A stretch of 64,000 nt of DNA. Source: Candidatus Wallbacteria bacterium. GTDB lineage: Bacteria; Muiribacteriota; JAQTZZ01. The stretch spans positions 1-64,000 of the forward strand of contig JAQTZZ010000017.1 in assembly GCA_028687545.1 (NCBI GenBank), in the 5' to 3' direction. Positions 53,330 through 63,600 of the stretch are shown one piece after another. A program made the position numbers and the translations under genes. How positions within the stretch are numbered: the stretch's first letter is position 1; each line of letters begins with the position of its first letter. Under the pieces are notes generated by a model, which saw only the letters and a list, made by a program, of their open reading frames with translations, had not been told where the DNA came from and ran no database searches.

Positions 53330-53340
53330 CCCGGCACATT

Positions 53341-53619
53341 TTAGTAACATTTCTCTCTTTTTACTGCTGTCAGCATGAAAATAATCCGTTCCTGATCGTC
53401 GATTGAGAAGAAAAACCTGTAATCTCCGATCCGGTAACGCCAGGTCTCAGGGCTCAGGGATTTGATCTTCTTGATGTTTCTGCCGAAGTATGGATTCAAT
53501 TTCAATTGGGGATATACTGAATCCGCAAGTTTTTCCAGAAACTGACCTCTTCCTTTAAAAAGATGCTTGAGGTCTTTTCTGAATGTTTCTGTTTCAAAGA
53601 TCCTGAAATCACTCAACAA
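53341..53619 (-). CDS. RelE/ParE-family toxin, pair 2
   Basis: This 92-residue protein has the pattern F-R-K-D-L-K-H-L near 13, W-R-Y-R-I-G-D-Y-R-F-F-F-S-I near 59 and I-I-F-M-L-T-A-V-K-R-E near 77, typical of RelE/YafQ-type toxins. The start overlaps the antitoxin by 11 bases. It differs clearly in sequence from the toxin of pair 1. Confidence 0.88.
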   Translation of the reverse strand: MLSDFRIFETETFRKDLKHLFKGRGQFLEKLADSVYPQLKLNPYFGRNIKKIKSLSPETWRYRIGDYRFFFSIDDQERIIFMLTAVKREKCY

Positions 53620-53851
53620 AGCTTCCCTTTCTTAGAGCAGCATCCTGCCTTCCCTGGTTCAACCTCTTGAGAAGTTTATGGTTGGTAAGAATTTCCTCGG
53701 TCTCAAATTCATCGGTAAAAAAGAATTCTTCAACCTGATGCAGGGCAAAAGTAGTGATCAGATTGGCGATACTGCGGTTTTCTATCCTGGAGGCATCCAG
53801 AAATAGTTTGTAAATATCGTCTTCCAGTCTCAGAGTAACTGTTTTGGGCAT
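53609..53851 (-). CDS. CopG-like antitoxin, pair 2
   Basis: This 80-residue protein has a ribbon-helix-helix-like N-terminus (T-V-T-L-R-L-E-D-D-I-Y-K-L-F, then R-S-I-A-N-L-I-T-T-F-A-L) and a C-terminal acidic/basic tail. Upstream, TTCATTT (53868-53874) and AAATGAA (53892-53898) form a spaced inverted repeat that may be an operator. Confidence 0.82.
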   Translation of the reverse strand: MPKTVTLRLEDDIYKLFLDASRIENRSIANLITTFALHQVEEFFFTDEFETEEILTNHKLLKRLNQGRQDAALRKGSFVE

Positions 53852-53941
53852 AAAAAACCTCTATGCATTCATTTTAATTCTATTATATTCTAAATGAACT
53901 CAAGAATCAAGATCCCAACAGTGTGGAAGGAATGTGGGAAC

Positions 53942-53984
53942 GGGGTCGTTTCTCGTCATTTGACAAAGTCGAGAATCAACGCTG
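53942..53984. repeat. REP-like direct repeat, copy 3
   Basis: Starts GGGGTCGTTTCTCGTCATTT and continues through GACAAAGTCGAGAATCAAC. With copy 2 it brackets toxin-antitoxin pair 2. Confidence 0.65.
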
Positions 53985-54058
53985 AATATTAGCACTTCAC
54001 TTTCTCTGTTTTATGGCTATAATTAATTTATAAGCGAATTCTGCGGAGAAGGTTGTAG

Positions 54059-54409
54059 ATGGTAATCAGTTCAAGATCAATAGATAATGGTGAGCACGGA
54101 CCTGTGACAGTAATCAGCCTGGACGGTGAGCTTGATTATTTCAATGATGAAATGGTGCTCGGATATTTCGACAAAGTCTGTTCTGAAGAAAAAATTAAAG
54201 TCGCCCTGGATTTAGCTGGAGTTACCTATATCAACAGTATCGGCATGGGCACGATCAAGAAATTGTTCGTTGATCTCAAGAAAAACGGCGGCAGACTTGT
54301 GGTTTACAGACCAAACCCGCAGATCAGAAAAGTATTCGAAATCACTAAGATCAACAGGTTCATACCCATTTACCCCAGCGAAACCGAAGCGCTGGAAAAT
54401 CTGATATAA
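54059..54409 (+). CDS. STAS-domain anti-sigma factor antagonist
   Basis: This 116-residue single STAS domain resembles SpoIIAA/RsbV. It has L-D-G-E-L-D-Y-F near 22, V-A-L-D-L-A-G-V-T-Y-I-N-S-I-G-M-G near 48 with the phosphorylatable Ser, and G-G-R-L-V-V-Y near 78. Such proteins bind and release anti-sigma factors. No partner kinase or phosphatase is nearby. A GGAGAAGG ribosome-binding site precedes the ATG and a TATAAT box lies at 54018-54023. The stop lies 29 bases before oraS, but a promoter for oraS seems to overlap this gene's end. Confidence 0.9.
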   Translation: MVISSRSIDNGEHGPVTVISLDGELDYFNDEMVLGYFDKVCSEEKIKVALDLAGVTYINSIGMGTIKKLFVDLKKNGGRLVVYRPNPQIRKVFEITKINRFIPIYPSETEALENLI

Positions 54410-54437
54410 TAATCCCCAATATCCATTTTGGGGGATT
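54402..54437 (+). promoter_or_regulatory. Promoter and ribosome-site hairpin of oraS
   Basis: TG-A-TATAAT at 54402-54410 overlaps the STAS stop codon. The leader can fold so that AATCCCC (54411-54417) pairs with GGGGATT (54431-54437), which contains the ribosome-binding site of oraS (ATG 54439). Confidence 0.45.
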
Positions 54438-54438
54438 C

Positions 54439-54801
54439 ATGGAACGCAAAGACGATTTCGAGAAAAGACGCAAACACCTTGCAAAAATGACTGACGAGCA
54501 GCTCAAGGCCAGATTCTGGGAGCTGGCTGATAAGCTGGTGGAACCGCTTGTCGAACTCGCTGAAACTCATACTTCGCCTTCAATCGAACGCTCAGTTATC
54601 CTGAGAATGGGCTTTTCTTCCCTGGATGCCAGGATAATTGTAGATAAAGTCAGGGAAGCCGGATTGCTTGGCAAAGGGGCCGGGCATGTGGTACTGAAGC
54701 TTTCACAGCAGCAGAAGACCGGGATCGAAGAAGCAGGCCAGGCGATCATCAAAGGTGCTGATCTTTCCGGACTCTTTGCAGAGGAGGCTCCCAATGCTTA
54801 A
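54439..54801 (+). CDS. oraS: D-ornithine 4,5-aminomutase S (small) subunit
   Basis: This 120-residue protein matches OraS in length and in the segments F-W-E-L-A-D-K-L-V-E-P-L-V-E-L-A near 26, T-S-P-S-I-E-R-S-V-I-L-R-M-G-F-S near 45 and L-L-G-K-G-A-G-H-V-V near 75. With OraE it forms the adenosylcobalamin- and PLP-dependent enzyme that converts D-ornithine to 2,4-diaminopentanoate. Its stop overlaps the oraE start by eight bases. Confidence 0.93.
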   Translation: MERKDDFEKRRKHLAKMTDEQLKARFWELADKLVEPLVELAETHTSPSIERSVILRMGFSSLDARIIVDKVREAGLLGKGAGHVVLKLSQQQKTGIEEAGQAIIKGADLSGLFAEEAPNA

Positions 54802-56974
54802 AAAAGACGAAAAGCTGAATATCCCGGAAATCCTCAAGGATCTCGATCAATACAGGCCGAGACGCAAAGGCTGGACCTGGAGGAAGAAGAAACCAGGCCT
54901 TAAAATGCACAGATTCGTATTCCACGAGTGCTCAGAGCCGCTCAAAAATTCCATCCCTCTTCCTGCTGCCAAGCATTTTGAAGGAATCGACCCGCAGCCT
55001 GACTGCGTGATCACCACTGAGATCGCTTCAGGACGTTTCGAGGACGATATCAGGAGAATGCGGATGGCTGCCTGGCATGGAGCAGACCATCTGATGGTGA
55101 TCCGAACTCTCGGCCAGTCCCATTTTGACGGACTGATCGAAGGCAGTCCCGAAGGCGTGGGAGGAGTGCCGATTACCCGGAAACAGGTCAGGGCAACCCG
55201 CAAAGCGCTGGACATGATAGAAGACGAGGTCGGCCGCAACATCAATTTCCATTCCTATGTCTCAGGCATCGCAGGTCCTGAAATCGCGGTGATGTATGCT
55301 GAAGAAGGAGTCAACGGCGCGCATCAGGACCCTCAATACAATGTGCTTTACCGGAACATCAATATGTACCGCTCCTTCGTGGACGCGGCTGTCGCCAAAA
55401 AACTGATGGCAGACGCAGGCATTTTCCAGATCGACGGTGCCCACAATGCGAACGCTACAGCCAAGCAGGCCTGGTGCGTGATGCCTGAGCTGCTTGTCCA
55501 GCACGGCATCAATTGCGCCTATTCGGCAGCTGTCGGCATGCCGAAAGGGCAGATCGGGCTTTCCACTGTGCCGCCCAATTCCCCTCCTGCACCTAAAATG
55601 TGGTATGACCTGCCTTATGCAGTAGCCTTGCGCGAACTGTTCAGCGAATACAAGATGCGTGCCCAGCAGAACACCCGCTACATGGAATCAGACATGGAAG
55701 AAGCCACTATCACCCATGTGATCGACACTCTGATCTCCAGGCTGACCAGCGTTGACATCCAGTCCACAATCACACCCGACGAGGGAAGGAACGTGCCCTG
55801 GCATTACAACAATATCCGCGGCACTACCACGGCCAAGCAGACTCTGGTGGCTCTGGACGGGCTGCGTGAACTGGTCAAGCTGGATTTCGACGGGCCATTG
55901 GGAGCCATGGTGCGCGAGCTCAAGGAGCGGGCAGTGCTCTTCATGGAGGAAATGATCGAACTGGGCGGCTATTTCGCCACAGTGGAAGCCGGATTTTTCG
56001 TGGATTCAGGCAAATACCCTGAGCGGCACGGAGACGGGATTGTGCGGAAATCCGACGGAGGGGTAAGTTCAGATACTATTTGTAAACGTGACAAAGATTA
56101 TCTGGCGCCTGTCTGCAGCCATTTCGGTTACAACACCGCAAAAAAGAAGGATCCCTGTAAAGCAATCGGCGGCTGCACTCTCTGCGACCCTGATAAAATC
56201 AAATATATCGATGAGCTGGACCAGAACGACAATGCAGGGAAGAGGCTTGCAAAAAAGATCGAGGACGAAGCGAAGAATCTCTTGAAGCCTGAAGTGGAAT
56301 GGCATGGAGATGGAATTGTGACGGTCAGCATTTTCCTGCCTGAGCGGGAAGAAGTGGCTCGCGAAGCTGCGCTCGAGATCGGCAGAAAAATGAATCTGAT
56401 GGACCCTCAGGTGATACATACGCAGGTGCTTCACCCTGCCGAAGGCACATACCTGGAAATCAAGGGGGTGGTGCCGTTCGCTGTGGACAAGACCAAGCTC
56501 AAGATCCCGCAGAAAGTCGAACTGCTCTCAGACGCTGTGATCGAAACTGAGACCAAGAAGCGCAAGCTGAAGGTTGTCGGCGGAACTGTAGGCGAAGACG
56601 AGCATTCGGTCGGCATGCAGGAAATCCTGAACATCAAGCACGGAGGCATCGAGAAATACGGATTCGAATGCCATTATCTGGGCACATCCGTCTCGATCGA
56701 GAAGATGATCAATGCTGCCATAGAAACCGGCGCCAGTATCATCATGATTTCAACCATCATCACCCATAACGACGTGCATGTCTCAAACATGAAGAAGCTG
56801 CACAACCTCTGCATTGAGCGCGGCATCAGGGACCGCGTTTTCCTGATCGCTGGCGGCACTCAGGTGACAGATGAAGCAGCCAGGGAATGCGGGATGGACG
56901 CCGGTTTCGGCCGCGGCACAAAGGGCAACATGGTGGCGAGCTTCATCATAAAAAAAATGATGGGAATGACTTAG
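54794..56974 (+). CDS. oraE: D-ornithine 4,5-aminomutase E (large) subunit
   Basis: The ATG at 54794, seven bases after GGAGG, gives 726 residues. The N-terminal two thirds form the PLP-binding TIM-barrel part; the C-terminal part is a Rossmann cobalamin-binding domain with the base-off signature D-E-H-S-V-G near 605 and the later T-H-N-D-V-H and A-G-G-T-Q segments. It uses both coenzymes to migrate the terminal amino group of D-ornithine. It is translationally coupled to oraS. Ornithine racemase and the OrtAB thiolase are not encoded here, so the pathway is split across the genome. Confidence 0.94.
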   Translation: MLKKDEKLNIPEILKDLDQYRPRRKGWTWRKKKPGLKMHRFVFHECSEPLKNSIPLPAAKHFEGIDPQPDCVITTEIASGRFEDDIRRMRMAAWHGADHLMVIRTLGQSHFDGLIEGSPEGVGGVPITRKQVRATRKALDMIEDEVGRNINFHSYVSGIAGPEIAVMYAEEGVNGAHQDPQYNVLYRNINMYRSFVDAAVAKKLMADAGIFQIDGAHNANATAKQAWCVMPELLVQHGINCAYSAAVGMPKGQIGLSTVPPNSPPAPKMWYDLPYAVALRELFSEYKMRAQQNTRYMESDMEEATITHVIDTLISRLTSVDIQSTITPDEGRNVPWHYNNIRGTTTAKQTLVALDGLRELVKLDFDGPLGAMVRELKERAVLFMEEMIELGGYFATVEAGFFVDSGKYPERHGDGIVRKSDGGVSSDTICKRDKDYLAPVCSHFGYNTAKKKDPCKAIGGCTLCDPDKIKYIDELDQNDNAGKRLAKKIEDEAKNLLKPEVEWHGDGIVTVSIFLPEREEVAREAALEIGRKMNLMDPQVIHTQVLHPAEGTYLEIKGVVPFAVDKTKLKIPQKVELLSDAVIETETKKRKLKVVGGTVGEDEHSVGMQEILNIKHGGIEKYGFECHYLGTSVSIEKMINAAIETGASIIMISTIITHNDVHVSNMKKLHNLCIERGIRDRVFLIAGGTQVTDEAARECGMDAGFGRGTKGNMVASFIIKKMMGMT

Positions 56975-56983
56975 GGACGCGAT

Positions 56984-57505
56984 TTAGAGCAATCGATTCA
57001 GCAGCTTTTCAGGTACCATTTCCTCTAATTCCGGAGCAGTTTCAAGCAAACGCTGAATATCTGCCAGATCCTTCTGCCTTTTGCTCGATCTGCGCGAATC
57101 ATCCGAAGCTGCCCAGATTTTACCCTGCAGAACGTCTCTGATGTCTGCAACAGGCAGCAGATAGCCAAGAGTACGCTTTTTTTGGGCTCTGGAAATGAAA
57201 TTCTGATACCTTGGATCTGTCTGGATCTGGATTCTGAGGTCCGAGCCTTTTACCGAGATATTGACGCTGTTTTCAAATTCAGTCAATGCATATTTTTTTT
57301 TCAATACTTCCAGCAGTGTTTCTATTCCATCAGCAGTGATCACAATATCCAAGTCCAGGCTCACAACCGGTTCGGCATAAGCATTCACCGCCAGTCCGCC
57401 GATGACGCAGAAACTAATTTTCCGGCTTTTCAACAAGCCGATGAAGGATTTGACAAAATCCTTTTTGCATCCTGAAGCGCGCTGATAAAATTCCTTAGCT
57501 GTCAT
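56984..57505 (-). CDS. Nucleotidyltransferase-fold protein
   Basis: This 173-residue protein has the N-terminal pattern of small nucleotidyltransferase-like proteins (F-C-V-I-G-G-L-A-V-N-A-Y near 32, S-L-D-L-D-I-V-I near 50 with the paired acidic residues) and a helical C-terminus (K-R-Q-K-D-L-A-D-I near 142). Related proteins include AbiEii-type and other toxin-like nucleotidyltransferases, often found in accessory regions. No partner antitoxin is adjacent. It converges with oraE, the two ends being nine bases apart. Confidence 0.82.
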   Translation of the reverse strand: MTAKEFYQRASGCKKDFVKSFIGLLKSRKISFCVIGGLAVNAYAEPVVSLDLDIVITADGIETLLEVLKKKYALTEFENSVNISVKGSDLRIQIQTDPRYQNFISRAQKKRTLGYLLPVADIRDVLQGKIWAASDDSRRSSKRQKDLADIQRLLETAPELEEMVPEKLLNRLL

Positions 57506-57581
57506 TGTTAAAGCATATTATGGCGCAATCAGATTGTCAAATGCCAATATAGTGGAGTAGACGCAAGCCAAGAAAATTATC

Positions 57582-57609
57582 CAGTCAATTGACATATGTC
57601 AATTGACTG
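57582..57609. repeat. Perfect 28-base palindrome
   Basis: The half-site is CAGTCAATTGACAT and the palindrome has no central spacer. It contains two copies of the shorter palindrome GTCAATTGAC. It lies in the 181-base gap between the nucleotidyltransferase-like gene and the second giant protein. Confidence 0.7.
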
Positions 57610-57639
57610 ACAAGACGCGCTCCCGGAAACACACAAAAC

Positions 57640-57676
57640 ACAGGAAATGTGCAATGTTCAGGTCTGACCCCGTTCT
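57640..57676. repeat. REP-like sequence after the second giant gene
   Basis: Contains AATGTGCAATGTTCAGG and CAGGTCTGACCCCG, a motif of the type seen at REP/RAYT-associated repeats in uncultured bacteria. This is recognised from general experience and was not searched. Confidence 0.35.
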
Positions 57677-57686
57677 TCGTTAATCG

Positions 57687-60600
57687 TTAATATCTCAGCC
57701 TGACCATGCTCATCCAGGCGGCTGCACCGGCACCGGAATTTTCCTGTATTCTGACCGTATTTGATCCTGTGGTGAAATTCGAGGCTGGAATCGTGTAATC
57801 CATAAAGGTATCTGATTCGGCATGATGGTTGTTCCAATACATTGGACTCGTGTTGCCATTGATGATGATATCAGTGTAGGTCTTGTTCACCCCGCCACTT
57901 ATTACACCACATAATGTGAAGATAAAATCATGCTGGCCAGTGAAAGTGAAATCAATGTATTTGCCGGCAGGGATTGCCCAGTGATTGCCGTAACTTGTGC
58001 TGTAGGTGACACCGCTGCCCATTGCACAGGACATACCTGTAGCGACAGCTGGATTCTGATTCAGCTGCACGCTCATGATGTTGACTGTCAGTTTGCGACT
58101 CACTGTGACTTCGTTTTCCGCATAGCGAGCAACAAGGATAGAGGGCCCCAGATCCGACTGTGCAGTGAATGTGCCGTCATCATTCAGCACCGCATTGCCG
58201 CTCGCCACTGACCAGATGAAGCTCCTGCTGATGAATGATCCATCATTGTACTGGACCTCACCGGTCGGAAGCAGGTAAACCTGGCTCATCCCGAGAAACA
58301 GGTCTGTATACCACAAGCTGATGTCGACTGGGGTGTTGTCTGCAGTGAAAGTGGTTCCCCAGATGGTGTTCATCGGACCCGGATCTCCGCCTGCAATGTA
58401 CAGCCTGTTGTTAAGAATAAAGGAACTTGGTCTGGCTCTCTGTGTGAAGACAGAGGTTGGATCGAATTTGGTCCAGTTGACGCCATTGCTGGAATACCAG
58501 ACATCTGATCCTCCTGAACCAGTCAGGACCCACATCTTGTTGTCGAACACGGCTGCGGTGAAATCGGTTCTTGCCCCCCAGTAAGGAGCAGCAGGTGTGA
58601 CGGTATTCCAGGTTATGCCGTCTTCCGAATTATAGATGTCTCCAAGATTGCCGCCGCTGTTCCTGCCTCCCATGACCCAGAGTTTGCCATCGTAGACCAG
58701 GCACTGATGCCCGACTCTGCCGGGGAATTTTCCGCTCGCCATGGACGTCCAGACCTGGCCGTCCGGAGAGCTGGAGACATCGGACAGGAAACTGGATCCG
58801 TCGTATCCGGCGATCACCCAGAGCTTGTTGTTGAAAGCCAGGGCAAAGTCATAGTTGTCGCGCTTGGTAAAAGGAGTGGTCTGGCCCATTGAAGTCCAGC
58901 CTGCACCTGTCGAACACCAGACACTGTTGAGCTGGCCGCTGTTGTTTCCGCCCAGCACCCAGATTCTGCCCTTGAAGCTTACGCTGCCGAATCCACCATT
59001 TTTAGAGGGCAGGTTTGAACCAGCAGTCCAGGCAGTCAAATTTGAAGAATGCCAGGTATCATTTCCTGCGGATGAAACTCCGCCTATCACCCAGACTTCG
59101 CCGCTGTGGACCGGCGTACCGAAAGCGCTGCGTCCGCCCCAGGCCGGGTTTGCCATCTGCGCCCAGTTGGAAAAATGAAGCACTAATCTGCGACTGACTG
59201 TGACGGAATTTTCCGTATAACTGGCAGAGAGTTCTACGGTGCCGCCGAGCGTTCCTCTGGTATAGGTGGTTCCTTCAAGGCTGCCTTCGCCTGTGGTAAA
59301 GCTCCAGGCAAGATCATGGGGTGCGAAAGTCCCTTCGTTGTATTGGATTTCGCCTGTTGCAGGTAGAGAATACGAATTCACTTCCAGCGTGACTTCAGTG
59401 GTGGGCAGGTTGATGTCTACTGGCGTGACTTCGGCTGTGGAGACAGAGTACCAGACGTCTTTGCGGTCGGTTGTGTCATAACCTGCAAGCACCCACATTT
59501 TCCCGCCTCCGGAAATGGCTTTATGCCCGAAACGGGAGGGGAAATCCGCATGGGTAATAGCAGAAAACCAGCTGCTGCCGTCTGCCGAATACCAGACATC
59601 GTTCAGATAGTCTGCTCCTGTGTGTGAACCGCCGATCACCCAGAGATTATTGTTGAAGACAAGGCCTGAATGTCCGTAACGCGTAGAAAAACCGGTTCCT
59701 GTAGCTGGATTCCAGGTAATGCCGTCAGTAGAAGACCAGACATCGTTCACAGGCGCAGTGCCGTTGTAACCGCCGATCACCCACATCCTGCCGCCAAAGG
59801 TCAGGCTGATATGGCCATGTCTGGCTGTAAAGTTTGGTGTGGCTGCAGCCTGGTACCAGTTTGTTCCATTGCTGGAATACCAGACATCCCTCTTCTCGCC
59901 GCCATTGTAGCCGCCGATCAGCCACATCTTGTTGTCATAGACCAGGCTGGAATGGGCATATCTGCCCGGCAAGGCAGCAGTGGCCTGGTACCAGTCGGAA
60001 CCGTTGCTCGAATAAAAGACATCTGTCTTGACACTGGTGCCGTTATAACCGCCGATCACCCACATCATGTCGTGGAAGACAACGCTTGTATGCCAGTGCC
60101 TGGCTGTGAATCCTGCACTGCCTGTGACCTGGCTCCAGGTTACACCGTCTGTTGAGGAATAGACGTCATTTTTACTGACTCCTGCAACCTGTCCGCCGAT
60201 CACCCAATACTGATTGTTGTAGAAAAGTGTGGTCTGATAATGCCGCGCAGCGAACGCTGGAGAAGCAGCGGCCAGCACCCATTGCGCACCTTCAGGAGCA
60301 ATGTGGATTACAAGTTTTTTGCTTGCTGTCACACCGTTCAGGAAATAGGATGTAGTGAGTTCAGTTGTGCCTGCTGTATCCGGTGCAGTGAAGGTAATGT
60401 TCTCCACAGTCCCGCTGCCTGAAGTTCTTGTCCAGTTCAGATTCGAAGTTGTGAAAGTCCCGTCATTATATTGGATCTCGCCTGTCGAGGGTAAAGTATA
60501 GGTGGAACTGATTTCAATTGTGACTTCAGTAGTGGGAAGGCCGATGTCCACTGGCGTGATCTCCGTTGTGGCGGTTGAGTACCAGACATCGTAATGTCCG

Positions 60601-63600
60601 CCTGTGCCGTCTCTCCCTGCGATCTGCCAGATCCTGTTGTTGAATATGAATCCTGCCTGACAGTCACGGGCTGAAAATGTAGAAGTTCCGGCTTGAGTCC
60701 AGCTTGTTCCGTCTGCCGAAGTCCAGATGTCTTGTTTATAAGTGCCGTTGATATTTCCATCGACCATCCATATTTTACTGTTGAATACAATGCATGAAGC
60801 ATTGAATCTGGTTCCGAAACCTGCAGTGTTTGTTTCCCTGACCCAGTTTATGCCATCGCTCGACGACCAGGCATCACTGATGCCTGGGGTGCCGGCCGTG
60901 TCTATACATCCACCGATCACCCACATTTTTCCGCCAAACACACATGCCTCGTGACCCCAGCGTGCCGGGGTGAAAGGGGTGCCTGAGGCCTGGAACCAGT
61001 CTTTACCGTTGCTTGAATACCAGACATCATTCCTGAGGGTGTTTGTGGAGTCATTGCCTCCGATCACCCACAGCTTATTGTCAAAGACAAGTCCTGCATG
61101 ACCTTGCCTGGCTGCAAAGCCGGCTGCTCCAGTGATCTGAGTCCAGGTCCTGCCGTCAGGGGAAGAGTAGACATCATTAATTGCACCAGAAGCACATAAT
61201 CCGCCGATTATCCAAAGCTTGCCCTGAAATGAGAGGAGAACCTGATTGTAACGGCCAGTAAAGCCGGCAGCAGTTTCCTGATCCCAGGTTGTTCCGTCTG
61301 CAGATGACCAGACATCGTTCATGCAAGTCGTAAAATCCCAACCACCGATCACCCACATCTTGTCCTTGAACGATACTCCCTTATGAGCAAATCGTTTTGT
61401 AAATCCCGCATTGTCAGCGGCCTTGATCCAGTCTGAAACATGGAGTACAAACTTGCGGCTGACTTTTACTGAGTTTTCAGTATAGCTTGCCAAGAGTTCG
61501 ACAGTTCCGCCATGCGTTCCCCTGTTATATGTGGATCCTGCCAGGCTGCCTTCGCCTGTGGAAATGCTCCAGGTAAGAGCCTGTGCAGCTAAAGTCCCGT
61601 CATTATTCTGAACCTCGCCAGTGGGTGTCAGAGAGTAAGAAAGTACTTCCAGGGTGACTTCAGTGGTGGCTAGGCTGATGTCCACAGGCGTGACTGGAGA
61701 TGAAGCGACTGAATGCCAGACGTCACGGGCATATGAAACATTGACGTTCCCGCCGATCTCCCACATTTTGTCGTTCCAGACGAGCGAAGTATTGTCAAAC
61801 CTGCCGGGAAATTCAGCATGGTCTGTGGCCAGAAACCAGTCAGCGCCATTCGAGGAATACCAAACGTCATTGGCGAAAGTGACTGATACATTGCCTCCGA
61901 TCACCCACATTCTGTTTTTGAATACTGCACCTGTGTGCGCCAGACGGTCCGGGAATGCCGCGTGATCCTTGGCAGGATACCATTTCGCGCCGTCTGTAGA
62001 ATACCAGACGTCATTGCTGAAAGCTGTGGAGATGTTGCCTCCGATCACCCACATTTTGCCGTCATAGACAAGTACCTTGTGATTCAGGCGGCCAGGGAAA
62101 TCAGCATGGTCCTTCACCAGATCCCATTTTATGCCATCCGCTGAAGACCAGACATCATTTCCGAAGGCATTGGAGATGTTGCCGCCGATTACCCACATTT
62201 TTCCGTTGAAAACGACGGCAGCGTGCTGGGTTCTGCCTGGAAAATCCGCATGATCCTTGGTCAGATACCAGTCTGCGCCGTTCGAGGAAGACCACACGTC
62301 ATTGGCATAAGTGGAAGAGATGTTGCCGCCGATCACCCACATTCTGCCGTTAAAGGCAACTGCAGCGTGCTGAGTCCTGTCCGGAAAATCCGCATGGTCT
62401 TTGGCCTGGGTCCAGTTGATGCCGTTTGAAGTATACCAGACGTCATTGTTATAAGTGGCTGTAATGTTGCCGCCGATCACCCACATTTTTCCGTCAAAGT
62501 TGACACTGGCAAACTCGGTTCTGCCGGGAAACTCGGCAGTCTGAGCAGCCAGCACCCATTCAGCTCCGACATTGATCACCTGCACTGTCAGCACCCTGCT
62601 GACAGTGACGCCGTTTCCTGTATGTTCAGCCTGCAGCTCCACTGTGCCGTATGTTCCAGGGCTTGTATAAGTGTAACCGTCCAAACTCAAATTGCCGTTG
62701 CCTGATTTTTTCGACCAGATGATGTTTCCGCTGCTGAAACTGCCGTCATTAAACTGGATCTCTGCAGTCGTCGGTAGAGTGTAAGTTTCATTCGTGACCA
62801 AGCTGATCAGCGTATTCTGCAGATTGATGTCCACAGGTGTGTTGTTTGCAATGGCGGTTGAATGCCAGACATCGTTCAGGGGAGTTTGCAGATTTGGACC
62901 ATTGTCACCGCCTGTGACCCACATCCTATTCTGGAAAACCACCCCGCTCTGCACCCATCTTGAATCCCAGGTTGCATTCTCTACTGCTTTTACCCAGTTT
63001 ATCCCGTCTGCTGAATTCCAGATGTCATTATTAATACTATATGGAATGGATGGGAAGTTGTCGCAACCACCCATGATCCAGAGTTTGTTGGAAAATACGA
63101 GACAGGTGTGCCCGGTTCTGGCGCTCCAGGGAGCCGCGGTCTGTGTCCATTGAACACCGTCTGAAGATGACCATACATCATTTTCCAAGGTGGAACCGGA
63201 ACCGCCAATTGCCCACATTCTGCCGCCGAAAACCAGACACTGGAAAGTATTTCTTATGCTCCAGGGAGCTGCTGAGGTAGCCTGAATCCAACTAGTTCCA
63301 TTCGCCGAATACCAAACGTCATTTTTCTTGTTGCCAGTGTTGTCTGAACCACCGAGCACCCACATCCTGTTATCGAAAACCAGGCTGCTGTGACCGTATC
63401 GTTTGGACCAGGCTGCATCCGCATTTTGCAACCAGTTGTTCCCGTCCGTTGTATGCCATACATCGTTTGTCTGATTAGCTCCGTTGGGACCCCCACCCAT
63501 TACCCAGAGTTCGTTTTTAAAAACCAAGCAGGTCAAACTTCTTCGCGGGCTCCAACCAGGGACAGCAGATTGTGTCCAGTTGACTCCGTCAGCAGAAGAC

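Noticed and set aside
54409-54439. Cobalamin riboswitch before the B12-dependent oraSE genes
   Set aside because: The gap is only 29 bases, far too short for such a riboswitch.
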